The notes beneath the pieces are model-generated. The model had not been told where the DNA came from, did no database searches, and worked only from the letters and a program-made list of their open reading frames with translations. A DNA stretch of 6,580 nucleotides, from contig VYCX01000404.1 in NCBI GenBank assembly GCA_009843725.1, forward strand, positions 1-6,580. The letters are read 5' to 3'. The position numbers and the translations under genes are program-made. Of this stretch, positions 1 to 6,361 are shown in pieces. This DNA comes from Boseongicola sp. SB0675_bin_26. GTDB lineage: Bacteria; Pseudomonadota; Alphaproteobacteria; Rhodobacterales; Rhodobacteraceae. Position 1 is the stretch's first letter. Every line of letters starts with the position of its first letter.

Positions 1-1133
1 TGCTCGGCAAGGTCACGTTCCACAACAGGCTTGGAAGCCAGGCGGAGCGAATCGATCGGATTTCCGCCTTGGCGGGCGAGATCGCATCGGCATTGGGAGC
101 CGATCCGGATGGGGCGATCTCGGCGGCTCGGATTGCGAAGGCCGACCTGTCGTCCGAGATGGTTTGCGAGTTCGCCGAACTCCAGGGGGTCATGGGCGAA
201 CACTACGCTCGTGCCGCAGGCTGCTCCGACGAAGTCGCACGCGTTGCGCGCGAACATTACCAGCCGCTGGGCCCGTCCGACGATGTGCCAAAAGGGGCAT
301 TGTCGATCACGGTCGCGCTTGCGGACAAGATCGACACGCTGGCGGGGTTCTGGGCGATAGACGAGAAGCCGACCGGCTCGAAGGATCCGTTTGCGCTGCG
401 GCGCGCGGCGCTCGGGGTCATACGGCTGGTTCTTGAGAACGACCTCCGGCTTCCCTTCATCGAGATTGCAAGGGCGCCAAGCCTTCGGGCAGCCTTGGCC
501 GCAGAGGGGCGTGGCTCCGAAGCGGAAGGGCGGAGCGAGGAGGCAAGTGTCCTGCACGACAAGACTGGAGGTCGCTTTGGCATCGGTGACGAGGGTCTCG
601 CTTTGTCGCGCGGGATCCTTGAGTTCCTTCATGACCGCATGAAGGTCTTTCTGCGTGGCAAGGGCCTTCGGCACGATGTCATTGACGCCTGTCTTGCAAT
701 GCCGGGCGCGGATGACCTGACACTGCTGGTGAAGCGTTCCGCTGCCCTCTCCGCGTTTCTGGACACCGAAGATGGCGAAAATCTCACGCAGGGATTCAAG
801 CGTGCGCACAACATCCTGAAGCAGGCCGAGGAGAGGGATGGTGTCGAGCACAAGCTGGATCCGGACCCGAAGCTGGCGGAGACGGACGAGGAGCGTTCGC
901 TGTTTGATGCGCTGGAAAGGGCGGAGGCCGCAATTCGTCCCGCCATGAAATCCGAGGACTTCGAGTCGGTCATGTCGGCCATGGCCGATCTCAGAGGGCC
1001 GATCGACGGTTTCTTCGATGCGGTGCAGGTGAACGCCGCGGACGAAAGCCTGAGACGAAACCGTCTCAGCCTGCTGCATCGCATCAGCGAAACATGCCTT
1101 GCCGTGGCGGACCTGAACAGGATTGAGGGATAA
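1..1133 (+). CDS. glyS: Glycyl-tRNA synthetase beta subunit, C-terminal part (5' end outside window)
   Basis: This is the beta subunit of the bacterial alpha2beta2 glycine--tRNA ligase, a cytoplasmic enzyme that charges tRNA-Gly; the alpha subunit carries the catalytic core and the beta subunit binds tRNA. The reading frame is already open at the left edge (first full codon at position 3), so about 376 residues of what is normally a roughly 690-750 residue protein are visible. Family motifs are clear. The visible part opens with LGKVTFHNRLG and is followed by ERIDRI. Then come QGVMGEHYAR and LADKIDTLAGFW, which belong to the HD-like domain, and KDPFALRRAALGVIRL. The C-terminal anticodon-binding helical part has FFDAVQVNA and LRRNRLSLLHRI near the end. 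It stops with TAA at 1131-1133. No frameshift or lost motif is seen. The next gene starts 260 bases downstream with its own promoter candidate, so the two are probably not strictly co-transcribed. Confidence 0.97.
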   Translation, partial: LGKVTFHNRLGSQAERIDRISALAGEIASALGADPDGAISAARIAKADLSSEMVCEFAELQGVMGEHYARAAGCSDEVARVAREHYQPLGPSDDVPKGALSITVALADKIDTLAGFWAIDEKPTGSKDPFALRRAALGVIRLVLENDLRLPFIEIARAPSLRAALAAEGRGSEAEGRSEEASVLHDKTGGRFGIGDEGLALSRGILEFLHDRMKVFLRGKGLRHDVIDACLAMPGADDLTLLVKRSAALSAFLDTEDGENLTQGFKRAHNILKQAEERDGVEHKLDPDPKLAETDEERSLFDALERAEAAIRPAMKSEDFESVMSAMADLRGPIDGFFDAVQVNAADESLRRNRLSLLHRISETCLAVADLNRIEG

Positions 1134-1161
1134 GATTCCTGCATGTTTCGTGCGTAGAGGG

Positions 1162-1185
1162 CCGGCGCCGTCATGACGCTGCCGG
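1162..1185 (+). terminator. Terminator-like imperfect hairpin after glyS
   Basis: CCGGC at 1162-1166 pairs with GCCGG at 1181-1185, and the inner 10-base palindrome CGTCATGACG (1169-1178) extends the stem past a G-T wobble and one mismatch. It lies 28 bases after the glyS stop. No T-tract follows, so intrinsic termination is doubtful; it could instead be a structure at the end of a Rho-terminated message. Confidence 0.3.
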
Positions 1186-1343
1186 AGGGTTCCGCCCCTT
1201 CGTTCTCGCGCAGGCAGTGGAGCCGTGTTTCGCTGGTTTGCGGCGCTGCCGTCTTTCGCGCGTCGCGAATTCCGGGAGGAATGCCGTGTCGGGATGCGCG
1301 GTTCGCCACGCGAATGCCGTCCAACCCTTGGCCGCATCGATTC

Positions 1344-1371
1344 TTGAACGTTGGGGTTTACTGCGTATGCT
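1344..1371 (+). promoter_or_regulatory. Candidate sigma70-type promoter for the PPDK-like gene
   Basis: TTGAAC (-35-like, 1344-1349) and TATGCT (-10-like, 1366-1371) are separated by 16 bases. The predicted start of transcription, about 7 bases past the -10, falls near 1378, just before an AAAGGA ribosome-binding site and the GTG start at 1394. The -10 covers the in-frame ATG at 1367, which argues against that ATG being the translation start. This is a pattern match only, with no experimental support. Confidence 0.45.
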
Positions 1372-1378
1372 GCGGAGC

Positions 1379-1384
1379 AAAGGA
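1379..1384 (+). promoter_or_regulatory. Ribosome-binding site that selects the GTG start at 1394
   Basis: AAAGGA ends 9 bases before GTG at 1394. The alternatives, GTG at 1217 and ATG at 1367, have no comparable purine-rich site. Beginning at 1394 puts the protein N-terminus where PPDK proteins normally begin, whereas the 59 extra residues from 1217 show no family similarity. Confidence 0.55.
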
Positions 1385-1393
1385 ATCGCCGCA

Positions 1394-3940
1394 GTGCAGA
1401 AACGCGTTGAAATAGAAGATTTTGTTGCTGTGGACGCGACGGCCCCGGTCGCGACTGAGACGCATGGAGAGCGGGCGAAGTGCCTGCAACGGCTCATTCG
1501 GCTGGACTTGCCGGTTCCCGCATCGATTGCGCTGTGCTTTGCAACAGTGCGGTCTTTGGCGTCCGGCGGCACCGTGGACGCGGCAAAGGTGCTGGCGCAT
1601 TTCGGCGAAGCCCCGCTCGTTTCGGTGCGCCCGTCTTCCGGCAATCCGGAGTGGGGCGGTCCCGAGGCAATCCTGAACATCGGCATGAATGATGCCCGAC
1701 ATGCGGAATATGCCAGCCTCTTGGGTCCGGAGGCGGCCGACCGCCTCTACAGTCGCTTCGTGCAGACCTACTCGGTGCAGGTCGCGCATCTTGATGCAGA
1801 TGCCTTCGAGGCTCCCCGGCAAGCGGATGCCGAGGCCCTGAGATCCATGCTCGATGCCTACGAAGCCGAGATGGACGAGCCCTTTCCGCAGGATCCGGAG
1901 CGTCAACTCACGGATGTTCTCAAGTCCATGGCCCGGGCGTGGGAAGGCACTTCGGCCCGGCTTCTGCGTCAGGCACGCGGCGCGCCACCCGATGCGGGTC
2001 TCGGACTTGTCGTGCAGGCCATGGCAGCAGGTCTTGGGCCGCCGGAATCTGGTTCCGGCGCAATTCAGTTTGTTTCCGGTGGCACCGGTGAGGCGCAGAT
2101 CATCGGACGATACCTGAGCCAAAGCCAGGGCCGCGATGCGCTGCGGAGCAAGGACGCGATCTGTCTTGCGCGCAATTCCCGGGGAGCGTCGCTGGAAGAC
2201 CTCTGTCCGGAGGCGTTCGCTGAACTGGTCGGCTTTGGGGATGCGTGTCGCAAGGGGCTGCATGAGGAAATGCAGATCGAATTCGCGTTGGTTGGAGGAG
2301 AGCTGAGCGTTCTTGATGCAGTCCGCGTCCAGCGCCAGCCGCAGGCGGAGGTACGCATCGCCGTAACGCTCGCGAACGACGGGGTGATTTCCAAGGACGA
2401 GGCCGTATCGAGGATTGATCCCGGACTTCTCACGCAACTGATGCATCGCCAAGTGGACCCTTCCGCGCAAAGGGACGTGCTGGCTACGGGTGTTGCTGCA
2501 AGTCCTGGCGCGGCAACGGGCAAGCTCGTATTCACGTCGGCGGCGGCGCAGGCAGCCCATGCCCGGGGCGAGCCCGCGATTCTCGTGCGGCGCGAAACCT
2601 CGCCTGAGGACATTCGCGGAATGCACGCGGCAGTCGGCGTTCTGACCGAAAGGGGCGGCATGACAAGTCACGCCGCAATGGTTGCGAGAGGTCTTGGCCT
2701 TCCCGGCGTCGTCGGGGCCTCGGGAATCGTGCTCAACCGTCGAGACAGGAGTCTGATGGCCGAGGACGGGCGCGTCTTCAAGGCGGGGGATTGCGTGACC
2801 ATTGACGGAACCTCGGGAACTGCCTTGGCTGGCGAGGTGCCGTTGCTTGAACCTTCGCAGGGCGATGCGTTCCGAACATTGCTGGACTGGGCGGACGAGG
2901 CACGGGACATCCGTGTCAGGGCCAATGCAGACACCTATTCCGAGGCCAAGGTCGCCCTTGCGTTCGAAGCCGAGGGCATCGGGCTTTGTCGAACTGAGCA
3001 CATGTTCTTTGAAGAGGATCGCCTCACGTTGATGCGCGAGATGATCTTTGCGGAGAACGCGGAGGGGCGGGCCGCCTCGCTCGAGCGTCTCGTATCGTTG
3101 CAGGTCGAGGATTTCACGCATCTCTTCGACCTGATGGAATGCAAGCCTGTCTGCATACGGCTGTTCGACCCTCCGCTTCATGAATTCCTGCCGAAGAGCC
3201 GCGACGGGCTGCGCGACCTTGCGGACGCGATGAACCTTCCTCTGTCCAAGGTGACGCGCCATGTGGAGGCCCTCGAGGAATTCAACCCGATGCTCGGCTT
3301 GAGGGGCGTGCGTCTCGGCGTAACGATTCCCGAGATCTACGAGGCGCAGGCCGAAGCCATTTTCCTTGCGACGATCCACGCAAGCAGGCCCGAGCGTCCG
3401 GTGGTGCCCGAGATCATGATCCCGCTGGTCTCTGCCAGCCGCGAGGTTGAACTGGTGCGCAGCCGGATCGAGGCGGTGGCGGCCGCAGTGCGGACACGAA
3501 TGGGAGTTCAGTTCGACTACAAGCTGGGCGTCATGGTCGAAACGCCGCGGGCCGCGCTCAGAGCCGATGAAATCGCGCCGCAGGTCGCGTTCCTGAGCTT
3601 CGGCACCAATGACCTGACGCAGATGACCTATGGCCTTTCCCGGGACGACGCGGGCCGGTTCATGGCGGACTACGTGCGCCTTGGGGTGTTTCCGGAGGAT
3701 CCGTTCCATCAGCTGGACATGGACGGCGTAGGGGAGCTCCTGTCGCTGGGGGCGGATCGTGCAAGGGGCTCCAATCCCGACCTGATCCTTTCGATATTTG
3801 TCGACCATGGCGTAGACCAGGATTCGATCGCATTTTACCCCACGGAGGGATTCGCCTACGTGAGCTGCTCGCCCTTCCGTGTTCCCGTGGCACGGCTTGC
3901 AGCCGCGCAGATCGCGATTTCCGAGCGAAGTGCGGCGTGA
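1394..3940 (+). CDS. PPDK-family PEP-binding protein, probable pseudoenzyme (catalytic Cys replaced by Phe)
   Basis: The 848-residue protein has the full PPDK architecture: N-terminal ATP-grasp region (about 1-330), phospho-histidine swivel domain (about 370-500) and C-terminal PEP/pyruvate barrel (about 515-848). PPDK interconverts ATP, phosphate and pyruvate with AMP, diphosphate and PEP. Intact features are RGGMTSHAAMVARGLG with His426 (bases 2669-2671) and barrel residues Arg533 (GLCRTEHMFF), Arg589 (IRLFDPPLHEF), Glu716 and Asn739 (SFGTNDLTQ). Changed features, judged against Clostridium symbiosum PPDK from memory, are Cys831 to Phe802 (bases 3797-3799, within SIFVDHG where GICGEHG is expected), Lys22 to Arg27, Gln335 to Asp308 and Arg337 to Val310; the MPGMMDT loop is also absent. 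His-to-Cys spacing in the reference and His-to-Phe spacing here are both 376 residues, so the alignment is firm. The frame is unbroken, so this is a maintained gene and not a decaying one. I recall that Rhodobacterales often have a 'putative PEP-binding protein' beside glyS. The gene could start at GTG 1217 or ATG 1367, but 1394 fits best. Family assignment is sure; loss of PPDK activity is inferred. Confidence 0.92.
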   Translation: MQKRVEIEDFVAVDATAPVATETHGERAKCLQRLIRLDLPVPASIALCFATVRSLASGGTVDAAKVLAHFGEAPLVSVRPSSGNPEWGGPEAILNIGMNDARHAEYASLLGPEAADRLYSRFVQTYSVQVAHLDADAFEAPRQADAEALRSMLDAYEAEMDEPFPQDPERQLTDVLKSMARAWEGTSARLLRQARGAPPDAGLGLVVQAMAAGLGPPESGSGAIQFVSGGTGEAQIIGRYLSQSQGRDALRSKDAICLARNSRGASLEDLCPEAFAELVGFGDACRKGLHEEMQIEFALVGGELSVLDAVRVQRQPQAEVRIAVTLANDGVISKDEAVSRIDPGLLTQLMHRQVDPSAQRDVLATGVAASPGAATGKLVFTSAAAQAAHARGEPAILVRRETSPEDIRGMHAAVGVLTERGGMTSHAAMVARGLGLPGVVGASGIVLNRRDRSLMAEDGRVFKAGDCVTIDGTSGTALAGEVPLLEPSQGDAFRTLLDWADEARDIRVRANADTYSEAKVALAFEAEGIGLCRTEHMFFEEDRLTLMREMIFAENAEGRAASLERLVSLQVEDFTHLFDLMECKPVCIRLFDPPLHEFLPKSRDGLRDLADAMNLPLSKVTRHVEALEEFNPMLGLRGVRLGVTIPEIYEAQAEAIFLATIHASRPERPVVPEIMIPLVSASREVELVRSRIEAVAAAVRTRMGVQFDYKLGVMVETPRAALRADEIAPQVAFLSFGTNDLTQMTYGLSRDDAGRFMADYVRLGVFPEDPFHQLDMDGVGELLSLGADRARGSNPDLILSIFVDHGVDQDSIAFYPTEGFAYVSCSPFRVPVARLAAAQIAISERSAA

Positions 3941-3975
3941 CTGGCTCGGGATCCCGATCTTGCGACGGTGGTCCG

Positions 3976-3996
3976 TGCCGCGCTGGACCCGCGGCA
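3976..3996 (+). terminator. Candidate intrinsic terminator after the PPDK-like gene
   Basis: TGCCGCG (3976-3982) and CGCGGCA (3990-3996) form a perfect 7-bp GC-rich stem around a 7-base loop, with a further G-T pair possible outside. The following bases, TTCCATTTTCC (3997-4007), are T-rich but interrupted. It sits 35 bases after the stop codon. This is a modest terminator candidate that would separate the PPDK-like gene from the epimerase gene. Confidence 0.42.
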
Positions 3997-4133
3997 TTCC
4001 ATTTTCCGGCGAGCGTGCACTTGCGCGGGGCAGGTTGGTGGGCGCAGGCTGTTGTTGCAGGATTCGCTGCCCGGTGGCGACATGCCGCTAGTGCCGCACC
4101 GCGTCGCGCCACCTGACATGATGTTCATTGCAG

Positions 4134-4139
4134 AAGGGA
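4134..4139 (+). promoter_or_regulatory. Ribosome-binding site setting the epimerase start at 4146
   Basis: AAGGGA ends 6 bases before ATG 4146. The frame is also open from TTG at 4128, but that start would lie upstream of this site. From 4146 the protein reads MIGELNHVAIAVPDL, the usual N-terminus of the family. Confidence 0.6.
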
Positions 4140-4145
4140 ATTCGA

Positions 4146-4553
4146 ATGATCGGTGAGCTCAACCATGTTGCAATCGCGGTTCCCGACCTAGAGGTCGCGG
4201 TGCGGCAGTACAGGGATGTGCTCGGGGCAAGCGTCGGCACCCCGCAGGATGAGCCGGAACACGGCGTCACTGTCGTGTTTGTCACTTTGCCAAACACCAA
4301 GATCGAGCTGCTCCATCCATTGGGGGACGACTCGCCGATTGCGAGTTTCCTGGAGAGGAATCCAGCCGGCGGCATTCATCACTTGTGTTGCGAAGTTGCG
4401 GACATCCAGGTCGCGGCCGATGCAATGAGGTCTGCGGGAGCGCGCGTTTTGGGCGACGGGGAACCGAAGATCGGGGCTCACGGCAATCCCGTGCTGTTTC
4501 TTCACCCTAAGGACTTCAATGGCACCTTGATCGAGTTGGAAGAGGCTGGATGA
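4146..4553 (+). CDS. mce: Methylmalonyl-CoA epimerase
   Basis: This cytoplasmic enzyme of the vicinal-oxygen-chelate (glyoxalase) fold interconverts the (S) and (R) forms of methylmalonyl-CoA so that the mutase can make succinyl-CoA. In bacteria with the ethylmalonyl-CoA pathway it may also act on ethylmalonyl-CoA. The 135 residues are the usual length and show the two-module VOC arrangement: residues 5 to about 62 start with LNHVAIAVPDL and end with KIELLHPLG, and residues 77-133 start with IHHLCCEV and end with HPKDFNGTLIELEE. Likely metal ligands are His7, Glu54, one of His78/His79, and Glu130, all in the expected motifs. The next gene begins inside its stop codon (ATGA at 4550-4553), so the two are very probably translated from one message. 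The 205-base gap upstream holds a terminator candidate, implying a separate promoter, which I could not identify with confidence. Mutase and carboxylase genes are not in the window. Confidence 0.93.
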   Translation: MIGELNHVAIAVPDLEVAVRQYRDVLGASVGTPQDEPEHGVTVVFVTLPNTKIELLHPLGDDSPIASFLERNPAGGIHHLCCEVADIQVAADAMRSAGARVLGDGEPKIGAHGNPVLFLHPKDFNGTLIELEEAG

Positions 4554-4837
4554 GCGCCCTTTCTGCCATCGTCCTGCTTGCGGTTGTCTGGTTCATGGTC
4601 CTGTTTGTCGTGCTCCCAATTCGCCTCAAGACGCAGGGCGACGTTGGCGAACGGGTAGAGGGCACGCACGCAGGCTCTCCGGCATCGTCATTCTCCATGC
4701 TCCGCAAGCTGAAGGTCACGACGCTCTGGGCAGTGCTGATCTGGGCGCTGATTGCCTCTTTCATACTCTGGGGAGGAATCACGGTCAGGGACATCGACTT
4801 TTTCGACCGGATGGGGCCTGCCGGCATTTCCGGGTAG
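4550..4837 (+). CDS. DUF1467 family small inner-membrane protein
   Basis: This is a 95-residue protein of unknown function that matches the DUF1467 pattern as I remember it. It has a first transmembrane helix (about residues 5-23), then a conserved LPIRLKTQG segment with a variable loop, a second helix (about 57-77), and a short acidic/aromatic tail (IDFFDRMGP). The basic residues after helix 1 (Arg25, Lys27) and before helix 2 (Arg52, Lys53, Lys55) suggest the middle loop is cytoplasmic by the positive-inside rule, with both termini outside. Its ATG overlaps the epimerase stop by four bases (ATGA), and GGAAGAGG (4538-4545) inside the epimerase gene can serve as ribosome-binding site. The overlap suggests coupled expression but not a shared function. 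The gene ends with TAG at 4835-4837, and no further gene follows on this strand. Confidence 0.85.
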   Translation: MSALSAIVLLAVVWFMVLFVVLPIRLKTQGDVGERVEGTHAGSPASSFSMLRKLKVTTLWAVLIWALIASFILWGGITVRDIDFFDRMGPAGISG

Positions 4838-4876
4838 CATCGGCGCCGATTTCACAATGGGGGCTGCTCGGCTCTC

Positions 4877-4897
4877 GGATTGGCGTTTTGCCGATTC
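4877..4897. repeat. Imperfect hairpin in convergent spacer
   Basis: GGATTGGC (4877-4884) and GCCGATTC (4890-4897) can form an 8-bp stem with two G-T wobbles around the loop GTTTT. It begins 40 bases after the DUF1467 stop and could help end that transcript, but the flanking sequence on the + strand is not T-rich. Confidence 0.3.
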
Positions 4898-4960
4898 ATT
4901 GCGTGATCGTGTAGCCTCGGCTCGCTGCGGCATGTTCGCGCGATTGCAATTGGCCCGCGA

Positions 4961-4978
4961 CATGCACGCAGATGCATG
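4961..4978. repeat. Perfect inverted repeat, 6-6-6
   Basis: CATGCA and TGCATG flank the six bases CGCAGA. It lies in the convergent spacer with no gene near enough to be controlled by it as an operator. The function is unknown and chance is possible. Confidence 0.4.
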
Positions 4979-5251
4979 GCCAGGCGAATGAGATCAGGTC
5001 GCCCAGGTCGAATTCAGTTCGCGGAACACGTTTCCCGTCAACGTGGTTGTCTGTGCCGATCCCTGGCAGCGGTCAGTCCAAATTGGGCCGTCCTCGGGAT
5101 TGCCAGCGACGCCGACGAAGCCGTCATCGCGGGGCTGCACGGCGAGCCCAACCTTGCCGGCACGGTCTTCCCCGGAACCGGATTGCGGACAGTCTGCCAA
5201 CTGCCGGAAGTCGCAACGACCACCGGGCAAGAGACATCACGTTCGCTGTAG

Positions 5252-5269
5252 GACATCTGATCCGATGTC
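5252..5269. repeat. Perfect inverted repeat, 6-6-6, with an extra direct copy
   Basis: GACATC and GATGTC flank TGATCC. A third GACATC occurs at 5233-5238, 19 bases upstream of the first arm. The geometry resembles a hairpin or a weak operator, but no gene start is nearby: the ureohydrolase ends 104 bases to the right. It could be an element in the 3' region of the - strand transcript. Confidence 0.4.
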
Positions 5270-5373
5270 AGCAAGGATGTATGGGCTTGATCACTTATGT
5301 GCGGCGCAACGAGCTTGAGGCCGCCAAGGGTCAAGATGCGAAGAACCGCCAGTTTGCCGCAATCGGCCTTGCG

Positions 5374-6336
5374 TCAATTTGGATCGGATTGCTGCCGCGC
5401 AATGATTCCCATGGTGGCGGCCACCAATCTCGACACGGTCAGACCTCCGATTCCGTCCACATCTGCCTCGGGCATGATCTCCACGAAATCGACGGCGGCG
5501 ATGCGACCGCGTTCCGAAGCCGCAACGATCAATTCCAGGACCTGGTAATAGGTTAGCCCTCCCGGGGCTCTTCCGATGGTGTTTGGCGCGATGGACGGGT
5601 CCATGGCGTCGATGTCGATACACAGAATTACCTCTGCCCCGGGATCAATTCCGTCGATCGCGGGTCCAAGTCCTTGGCGATGGATGCCTGGACCGGTGTG
5701 GAACCGCGCGCCCCATGCCACGGCGTCCTCGTAGTCCGATGAATGACCGGACCCAATGCCGCGTGCTCCTACCTGAACGATCTTCTTGACATGATTCATT
5801 TCAGACGCCCGGCGCATTGTGGACGACAGCCCGTGGGTTTCTCCTAAGTGACTGTCCCGCCAGTCGATATGCGCATCGATCTGCAGAATGGTGTAGGACT
5901 TTCCGGTATCTCCCATCGCGTCGATCATGGGGATCGGAACGGAATCGTCTCCGCCGATCAGGATGGGAACCACCCCACGGCTGACGATCATTGAAATCGC
6001 ATCTCTGATGGTCTGCCGGTTTCCGGCAAAGTCACTGTCGCTCCAAGGCAAATCGCCGCAATCGACCGCACGCTTGGTCCCCGAAGGAAAGGTCGGTCCA
6101 CCGAGGTCGAAATTGTGACGGTCGACATTGGCCGTCAGCGAGCCGATGGCCTGCCGAAGAGATGCCGGACCATTCCGGGCATAGGCGCCAACCGAGCCGT
6201 ATGGTGTCGCGCAGGGTGCACCGACAAAGGCGGACGAGGCGTCAATCGTTGCAAGATCGTCGCAGGCGTCAAGGCCCAGGAATGTCTTGGCTTCCGTCGC
6301 CCCGAACAAGGCAGCAAGATCCGGTTTGCCCGTCAT
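5374..6336 (-). CDS. Agmatinase/arginase-family ureohydrolase (substrate not determined)
   Basis: The 320-residue cytoplasmic protein belongs to the binuclear-manganese ureohydrolases, which hydrolyse guanidino compounds such as agmatine, guanidinobutyrate or arginine to urea plus an amine; 320 residues is normal for the agmatinase branch. Motifs in order are VGAPCATPYG (38-47), GGDDSVPIP (128-136), IDAHIDWRD (153-161) with THG at 167-169, and CIDIDAMDP (239-247) followed by APNTIGRAPGG (250-260), then DFVEIMPEAD (283-292). Asp154, His156, Asp158, Asp241 and Asp243 are the expected metal ligands. The sixth, the His of the usual GGDHS motif, is Asp131 here (GAT, bases 5944-5946). The start at 6336 is supported by GGAGGA seven bases upstream. 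No polyamine or arginine genes are adjacent, so the substrate cannot be told from context. Family is certain; calling it agmatinase (speB) would be a guess. Confidence 0.93.
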   Translation of the reverse strand: MTGKPDLAALFGATEAKTFLGLDACDDLATIDASSAFVGAPCATPYGSVGAYARNGPASLRQAIGSLTANVDRHNFDLGGPTFPSGTKRAVDCGDLPWSDSDFAGNRQTIRDAISMIVSRGVVPILIGGDDSVPIPMIDAMGDTGKSYTILQIDAHIDWRDSHLGETHGLSSTMRRASEMNHVKKIVQVGARGIGSGHSSDYEDAVAWGARFHTGPGIHRQGLGPAIDGIDPGAEVILCIDIDAMDPSIAPNTIGRAPGGLTYYQVLELIVAASERGRIAAVDFVEIMPEADVDGIGGLTVSRLVAATMGIIARQQSDPN

Positions 6337-6343
6337 GTCACAT

Positions 6344-6349
6344 TCCTCC
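6344..6349 (-). promoter_or_regulatory. Strong ribosome-binding site of the ureohydrolase gene
   Basis: On the - strand GGAGGA lies seven bases before ATG 6336. An ATG at 6344-6342 in another frame overlaps the site itself and is too close to be used. Confidence 0.7.
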
Positions 6350-6361
6350 GACCTTTGCTTT

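Larger units (their letters stand above)
4838..5373. other. 536-base convergent intergenic spacer without a convincing gene
   Basis: This stretch lies between the ends of the DUF1467 gene (+) and the ureohydrolase gene (-). Short frames are open on both strands (for example + 4976-5251 and - 4994-5230), but none has a ribosome-binding site, a recognisable motif or a clear codon bias advantage over its opposite strand. The stretch does hold several short palindromes: ATCGGCGCCGAT at 4839-4850, an imperfect hairpin at 4877-4897, ATTGCAAT at 4943-4950, and two 6-6-6 inverted repeats listed separately. No T-tract follows any of them on either strand, so I could not name a definite terminator for either convergent gene. 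It may be a decayed gene or transcript-end sequence. Confidence 0.55.

Noticed and set aside
629..1324. A 231-codon - strand frame across the glyS end and spacer
   Set aside because: Most of it lies antisense to conserved glyS sequence, and its serine- and arginine-rich product is typical of a shadow frame.
1225..1347. A 40-codon frame (GTG start, FRWFAALPSF...) in the glyS to PPDK-like spacer
   Set aside because: It has no clear ribosome-binding site, no clear codon bias and no recognisable family. It ends inside the promoter candidate and is too short to support.
2139..2154. Repeat of GCTGCGGAGCAA at 1369-1380 and about 2139-2150
   Set aside because: It is a single 12-base match, with the second copy inside the coding sequence for LRSKD. 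It is most simply a chance match in GC-rich DNA.
3946..3957. Palindrome TCGGGATCCCGA right after the PPDK-like gene
   Set aside because: It has almost no loop and no T-tract, so it is a poor terminator; the hairpin at 3976-3996 is the better candidate.
1358..3997. An 879-codon open frame on the - strand opposite the PPDK-like gene
   Set aside because: It is in exact codon register with the real gene and is open because TTA, CTA and TCA codons are rare in GC-rich genes. The product has no recognisable motif, while the + strand frame matches a known family throughout.
4972..5556. Open + strand frames in and beyond the convergent spacer (194 and 91 codons)
   Set aside because: The longer one overlaps the ureohydrolase gene in antisense. 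The shorter (4976-5251) has plausible-looking residues in its middle but no ribosome site, and an equally open frame lies opposite it.
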